Both the position numbers and the translations under genes were made by a program. A stretch of 64,000 nt of DNA, from NCBI RefSeq assembly GCF_000832125.1, contig NZ_JPRK01000008.1:372001-436000 (forward strand), read 5' to 3'. Below are positions 60,223-64,000 of this stretch, piece by piece. This stretch comes from Flavobacterium hibernum (lineage in GTDB: Bacteria > Bacteroidota > Bacteroidia > Flavobacteriales > Flavobacteriaceae). The number at the start of each line of letters is the position of its first letter. Position 1 is the stretch's first letter. The notes below the pieces were generated by a model that saw only the letters and a program-made list of their open reading frames with translations, ran no database searches and was not told the DNA's origin.

Positions 60223-61035
60223 ATGAATCTTAATCCAGACCAAGTTAGCGGTTACGTTACTAAATTTATTGACGTTTTAGTTGATTATTCCCCAAAATTA
60301 ATCTCTGCATTTATAATTTTATTTGTTGGTATTTATGCTATCAGATTAATTAATAGAATTATTACCAAAGTAATGGTTCAAAGAAATTTAGACCCTACAT
60401 TAACAAAATTCCTATCGGATATTTTAATCTGGGCACTGCGAATTTTATTGTTTGTAACCTTTATTTCAAAATTAGGAATCGAAACCTCGTCGTTTGTTGC
60501 CATTTTAGGAGCAATGGGTCTTGCGGTAGGTTTGTCATTACAAGGCTCACTTTCTAACTTTGCAGGAGGAATGCTAATTATCGTTTTTAAGCCTTTTAAA
60601 GTTGGCGATACGATAGAAGCACAAGGTGTTATTGCAACTGTAGTAGAAATTCAGATTTTTGTTACCAAGATGCTTACCGGTAATAATCAAACGGTATTTA
60701 TTCCTAACGGAGCTTTGTCTAACGGAACAATTATTAATTATTCCATGCAGGGAGAAAGAAGAGCTGATTTGACTTTTTCAATTTCTTATGACTCTGATAT
60801 TAAAAAGGCAAAAGATATCTTATTAGATGTTTTAAACAAAAACCCAAAAGTACTTAAAAAACCTGCACCTGAGGTTTTTGTAAAAAACTTATCGGCTAGT
60901 TCTATAGACTTTGCTGTTCGCCCTTGGGCAAAAAATGTTAACTATGGAGCTGTTTTTGCAGAAACTTTAGAAAACTGTAAAACGGCATTAGATGAGGCTG
61001 GAATTTCCATCCAGCCGTATACAATTCAAAAATAA
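60223..61035 (+). CDS. mscS: Small-conductance mechanosensitive channel
   Basis: Opens under membrane tension to release solutes during osmotic down-shock. The 270-residue protein has three N-terminal membrane helices (about 18-37, 60-80, 89-115); the third carries the Gly/Ala-rich gating pattern GAMGLAVGLSLQGSLSNFAGG. The MscS domain follows (FKPFKVGDTIEAQGVIATVV, FIPNGALSNGTIINYS). Length is close to E. coli MscS. It follows the LEA-like gene, with the promoter/hairpin element just upstream, fitting an osmotic-stress role for both. Confidence 0.93.
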   Translation: MNLNPDQVSGYVTKFIDVLVDYSPKLISAFIILFVGIYAIRLINRIITKVMVQRNLDPTLTKFLSDILIWALRILLFVTFISKLGIETSSFVAILGAMGLAVGLSLQGSLSNFAGGMLIIVFKPFKVGDTIEAQGVIATVVEIQIFVTKMLTGNNQTVFIPNGALSNGTIINYSMQGERRADLTFSISYDSDIKKAKDILLDVLNKNPKVLKKPAPEVFVKNLSASSIDFAVRPWAKNVNYGAVFAETLENCKTALDEAGISIQPYTIQK

Positions 61036-61045
61036 TAAGGTTTTA

Positions 61046-61717
61046 TTATTTTTTTGATGGAGGAGCCATCATAAAATCTTTTAAATAATAAGGTTCAAAA
61101 TAAGCGACATCTACGGTGTCGCTTTTTTGATATTTATCGTAACTAATTTTGCTCATTGCAGAAGCCGTAGGATATTTGACATCTTCTAAAAACACAAAAT
61201 TAGATTTTGTTAAAACTGGCTTGCATTTATCAGCACAATCTCCTACAAAGTAAATTGGCTCTGTATAAGCTGCAAATGAATCTTCTGTTATAACTTCGGC
61301 CTGAATGGCTCTTTCTACTTCTAAATCAGCATTAAACACTTCACTGTATACTTCCATTCTTCTTGCGTCCAGCATCGGAATGATTTTTCCATCAGTTACA
61401 TTGGCTTGCGAAGCTAAAGTCTGCAAAGTGTCTATTGCAATTAATGGAATATTTAATGCAAAACACAATCCTTTTGCTGACGAAACCCCTATTCTTAAAC
61501 CTGTATAAGAACCTGGCCCTTGACTAACGGCTACAGCCGCCAAATCCTGAACCGTAATTCCAGCTTCGGCAATTACTTCTTCAATAAAGACATGTAATTT
61601 TTCGGCGTGCGAATAACCTTCTTCGGCAATTTCTTTACATATAATAGTTTCGCCATTTTTAGCAATGGATACTGAACAATTTTTTGTGGCTGTTTCTATA
61701 TTTAGAATAAATGACAA
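61046..61717 (-). CDS. tsaB: tRNA threonylcarbamoyladenosine biosynthesis protein TsaB
   Basis: Partner of TsaD in making the t6A tRNA modification. The 223-residue protein begins SFILNIETATKNCSVSIAKN and has SQGPGSYTGLRIGVSSAKG (65-83). The start codon is TTG at 61717; no in-frame ATG lies nearby upstream, and the residues directly after it already match TsaB. It is downstream of the RND adaptor gene on the same strand (35-base gap). Confidence 0.92.
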   Translation of the reverse strand: MSFILNIETATKNCSVSIAKNGETIICKEIAEEGYSHAEKLHVFIEEVIAEAGITVQDLAAVAVSQGPGSYTGLRIGVSSAKGLCFALNIPLIAIDTLQTLASQANVTDGKIIPMLDARRMEVYSEVFNADLEVERAIQAEVITEDSFAAYTEPIYFVGDCADKCKPVLTKSNFVFLEDVKYPTASAMSKISYDKYQKSDTVDVAYFEPYYLKDFMMAPPSKK

Positions 61718-61752
61718 AGTATTTTTAATTTTAAAATTGATATTAATGCAAA

Positions 61753-63045
61753 TTATTTCTTAGGAGCATCGGCTTTTTTAAGCTTTACTTTATCGCCAGA
61801 ATTTAAATCTTTAGAAACTGTTGTATAAGGTCCGGTAATTACAACATCGCCAGGTTTTAATCCTGTTAATACTTCAATATTAGTATCGTCCTGAATTCCG
61901 GTTTTAATAATTCTGATTTTGGCTTTATCACCAACTTTTACAAAAACACATTCAAACTTTTTATCGCTTTTTGGCGCTACTTTTTTGTCTTCGCTTGGAT
62001 CTTCAACTTTAAAATCTTTTACTGCGGTTGTATCTGATTTTACTACAACAGAACTAATTGGCACTGCCAAAACATTGCTTTTAGTTTTTGTAATAATATC
62101 TACTGTTGCCGTCATTCCGGGTCTAAAAGGCGAATACGTACTTGGCTGACCTTCTAATAAATCTTGATATGATTCTTTTAGAATACGAACTTTAACTTTA
62201 AAATTGGTTACCTGATCTGATGTTAATGTTGAGCTCGCCGAATTAGAAATACTGGTTACAACACCTTTAAATTTCTTTTTTAAATAAGCATCAACTTCTA
62301 CATTTGCTTCGTCTCCAATTTTTACTTTAACAATGTCGTTTTCATTTACGTCAACTTCAACTTCCATATTGTTTAAGTTCGCTACTCTCAAAAGCTCTGT
62401 TCCTGCCATTTGTTGCGTTCCTAAAACACGTTCTCCTAATTCGACATTTAGAACAGAAATTGTTCCATCTGCAGGAGCATAAATTAAGGTACGTCCTAAA
62501 TTATCTCTGGCTTCTGTAACAGATGCAGTTGCGCTTTGAACGTTGTAATAAGAATTTTGTTTTGTCGCTTTTGCCACTTCATAAGACGAAACTGCTTTAT
62601 CCCAGTCTGATTTTGAAATTACACCTTTATCGTAAAGTGTTTTGTTACGCTCATAATTTGCTTTCGCTTCTTTATAACTAGCTTCAGATTGTGTTAAACC
62701 TGCTTTAGTTCCAGATAAATTGGCCATAGACCTATCTAATCCTGAAGTATATAAATCGGGGTTTATTTTTACTAATAAATCTCCTTTTTTAACAACCTGA
62801 CCTTCTTTTACATTTAAAGCGATTATTTCACCCGAAACCATTGACGAAAGTTTCACTTCGATTTCCGGTTGAATTTTTCCGGTTGCCGAAACGGTTTCAA
62901 CAATTGTTGATGCTACTACTTTTGATATCTCTACTTCTTTTCCTTCATCCTTATTTCCTATTACTCCTGCTTTCGAAAGACCAATTAAAGTGGCAATAAT
63001 AACTATCGCACCACCTAATAAGAAATAAACTGTTTTTTTTGACAT
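61753..63045 (-). CDS. HlyD/MacA-like periplasmic adaptor of an efflux system
   Basis: A 430-residue membrane-fusion protein with an N-terminal membrane anchor (about 5-25). The lipoyl halves VSATGKIQPEIEVKLSSMVSG and YAPADGTISVLNVELGERV flank the alpha-hairpin (SMANLSGTKAGLTQSEASYK, then a long coil), and the beta-barrel and membrane-proximal parts follow (PFRPGMTATVDIITK). It bridges an inner-membrane pump and TolC. It lies 6 bases after the TolC-family gene, and the pump gene would be expected nearby, outside the window. Confidence 0.9.
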   Translation of the reverse strand: MSKKTVYFLLGGAIVIIATLIGLSKAGVIGNKDEGKEVEISKVVASTIVETVSATGKIQPEIEVKLSSMVSGEIIALNVKEGQVVKKGDLLVKINPDLYTSGLDRSMANLSGTKAGLTQSEASYKEAKANYERNKTLYDKGVISKSDWDKAVSSYEVAKATKQNSYYNVQSATASVTEARDNLGRTLIYAPADGTISVLNVELGERVLGTQQMAGTELLRVANLNNMEVEVDVNENDIVKVKIGDEANVEVDAYLKKKFKGVVTSISNSASSTLTSDQVTNFKVKVRILKESYQDLLEGQPSTYSPFRPGMTATVDIITKTKSNVLAVPISSVVVKSDTTAVKDFKVEDPSEDKKVAPKSDKKFECVFVKVGDKAKIRIIKTGIQDDTNIEVLTGLKPGDVVITGPYTTVSKDLNSGDKVKLKKADAPKK

Positions 63046-63051
63046 AATAAA

Positions 63052-64000
63052 TTATTTTGTAATAATTGGGACAATTGGAATTCCAAAATAGAATTCAAGT
63101 ATTTTTATTTTAAACATATAATCGTACTTTGTTCTGATAACATCAGACTGTGCATTGGTTAACAATGTCTGTGCTTGTGTAAAATCAAATGAATTCATCA
63201 AACCAACATCGTACTTTTCTTTAGCATAATTATAAGCTTGCTGTCTTGCCTCTAAAGTTACTGTCGACGATTCGTGAGCATTTAACGCCCCTTTTGCATC
63301 TGTAAAAGCAGTATAAACGTTACGTTGCAAATCTAAACTTTTTTGTTCTAAATCTATTTTAGATTTCTCTAAACTTACTTTATTACGCTCTACATTATTT
63401 CTTGCAGAAAATCCGTTGAAAATTGGCACATTTAATTGCAAACCAAAATTATGTCCTTTGTTATCACTAAACTGATCTAAAACCGAATGTGGCGCTGCAT
63501 AAATTGGATTTCCGGCACCATCTGTCCCAACAAGTCTATCGCTATAACTGGCACTTGTACTAAAAGCATAAAAACCTCTAAGTGTTGGCTGATAAGCTCC
63601 TTTTGCAATAGAAACATTTTTCTCTGCAATTTCAAGATTTGTTTGTGCTAATTTTAATTCAGTTCTAATATCTTTAGCTTTATTATAAATATCTGTTGGA
63701 GTTTGTGCCAGGATATTATTTTCGTCTTTTGCATTGGTATCATCTACAACATCAAAATCTGTAAATTCTTTTAATTGTAAAAGCTGAGCCAAACTTAATT
63801 TAGAAATCAATAAACTATTTTCTGCAACAATAATTGCTTGTTGATCTGTTGCAGCTGTAGCTTTTAGATCGTACAAATCTCCACGCGGAATTGTTCCGGC
63901 ACTTACCATTTCTTCAGAACGAGCCAAACGTTTTTGATCGATAGCCAATTGTTCTTTTTTTACTTTTAAATTTTCTTTGTTAAAAAGAATTTCCAAAAAC
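63052..64000 (-). CDS. TolC-family outer-membrane efflux protein (5' end cut by window edge)
   Basis: The frame runs to the window edge (about 316 codons seen). The N-terminal part, including the signal peptide and the first helical barrel half, is missing; there is no true start at 63996, where the codon is TTG within the chain (FLEILFNKENLKV). The visible part fits the TolC repeat: LKVKKEQLAIDQKRLARSEE, RSEEMVSAGTIPRGDLYDLK, FGLQLNVPIFNGFSARNNVE (the outer-channel strand pair) and long helices to VPIITK. It is in an operon with the HlyD-like adaptor. Confidence 0.9.
   Translation of the reverse strand, partial: FLEILFNKENLKVKKEQLAIDQKRLARSEEMVSAGTIPRGDLYDLKATAATDQQAIIVAENSLLISKLSLAQLLQLKEFTDFDVVDDTNAKDENNILAQTPTDIYNKAKDIRTELKLAQTNLEIAEKNVSIAKGAYQPTLRGFYAFSTSASYSDRLVGTDGAGNPIYAAPHSVLDQFSDNKGHNFGLQLNVPIFNGFSARNNVERNKVSLEKSKIDLEQKSLDLQRNVYTAFTDAKGALNAHESSTVTLEARQQAYNYAKEKYDVGLMNSFDFTQAQTLLTNAQSDVIRTKYDYMFKIKILEFYFGIPIVPIITK

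Noticed and set aside
61028..61053. AT-only hairpin between mscS and tsaB
   Set aside because: The stem is only A-T pairs and overlaps both stop codons; too weak to call a terminator.

Overview
The window reads as chromosomal DNA of a Flavobacterium-like member of the Bacteroidota. It is AT-rich, and genes rarely have an AGGAGG-type ribosome binding site. Many starts are preceded by the flavobacterial promoter motif TAnnTTTG, sometimes with TTG 18-19 bases upstream. Lineage markers include a type IX secretion (T9SS) type-B cargo protein, a PorP/SprF protein, DUF4270, DUF6089, DUF1573, DUF983, an HPPK-deoxynucleoside kinase fusion and the BamA-OmpH-OmpH block. No transposase, prophage, CRISPR array or rRNA was found. 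The window cuts an AraC regulator gene at the left edge and a TolC-family gene at the right edge.

Layout. 1-8.1 kb: AraC regulator (partial), DUF983, fabD, two convergent small unknown genes between inverted copies of a short repeat, a galE / NTF2-like / DegT aminotransferase operon, waaA (Kdo transferase), a small heptad-repeat lipoprotein and a YegP-like protein. 8.2-8.5 kb: tRNA-Leu(UAA) and tRNA-Gly(GCC). 8.6-25.7 kb: mutS, DUF1573, a SpoU-type RNA methylase, a T9SS lectin-like protein, folK-dNK, sppA, an alpha/beta hydrolase, an AsmA-like protein, a family 9 glycosyltransferase, DUF2797 and a GH3-like enzyme. 25.8-28.1 kb: small unknown genes, an archaemetzincin-like lipoprotein and a palindromic interspersed repeat. 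28.1-33 kb: serB, then a VOC/SRPBCC cluster divergent from a GlxA-type regulator. 33-34.8 kb: an L,D-transpeptidase-like lipoprotein behind two unknown genes. 34.9-38.6 kb: tig, clpP, clpX. 38.7-49.3 kb: a small membrane protein, an alpha/beta hydrolase, pdxJ, then a rightward envelope block of CBS protein, nadK, DUF6089, uppS, bamA, ompH, ompH and murI. 49.3-57 kb: an outer-membrane protein and DUF4270 pair, divergent from a barrel / Kelch lipoprotein / DUF4907 / LytS kinase / intradiol dioxygenase lipoprotein / LytTR regulator cluster. 57-64 kb: gamma carbonic anhydrase, PorP/SprF, a NifU-like protein with a duplicated N-domain, an LEA-like helical protein, mscS, tsaB, and an RND-type adaptor with its TolC partner.

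How the genes fit together. Most of the window is envelope biogenesis (WaaA, GT9, UppS, BamA, OmpH/Skp, MurI, SppA, AsmA, T9SS parts) and housekeeping (FabD, MutS, ClpXP/Tig, NadK, PdxJ, SerB, TsaB). The most distinctive parts are the 52-57 kb envelope-sensing cluster, whose operon promoter and separate response-regulator promoter share an 11-base sequence; the Lpp-like heptad lipoprotein; the lipoprotein archaemetzincin; and several families of short degenerate repeats placed at gene starts and stops across the window.
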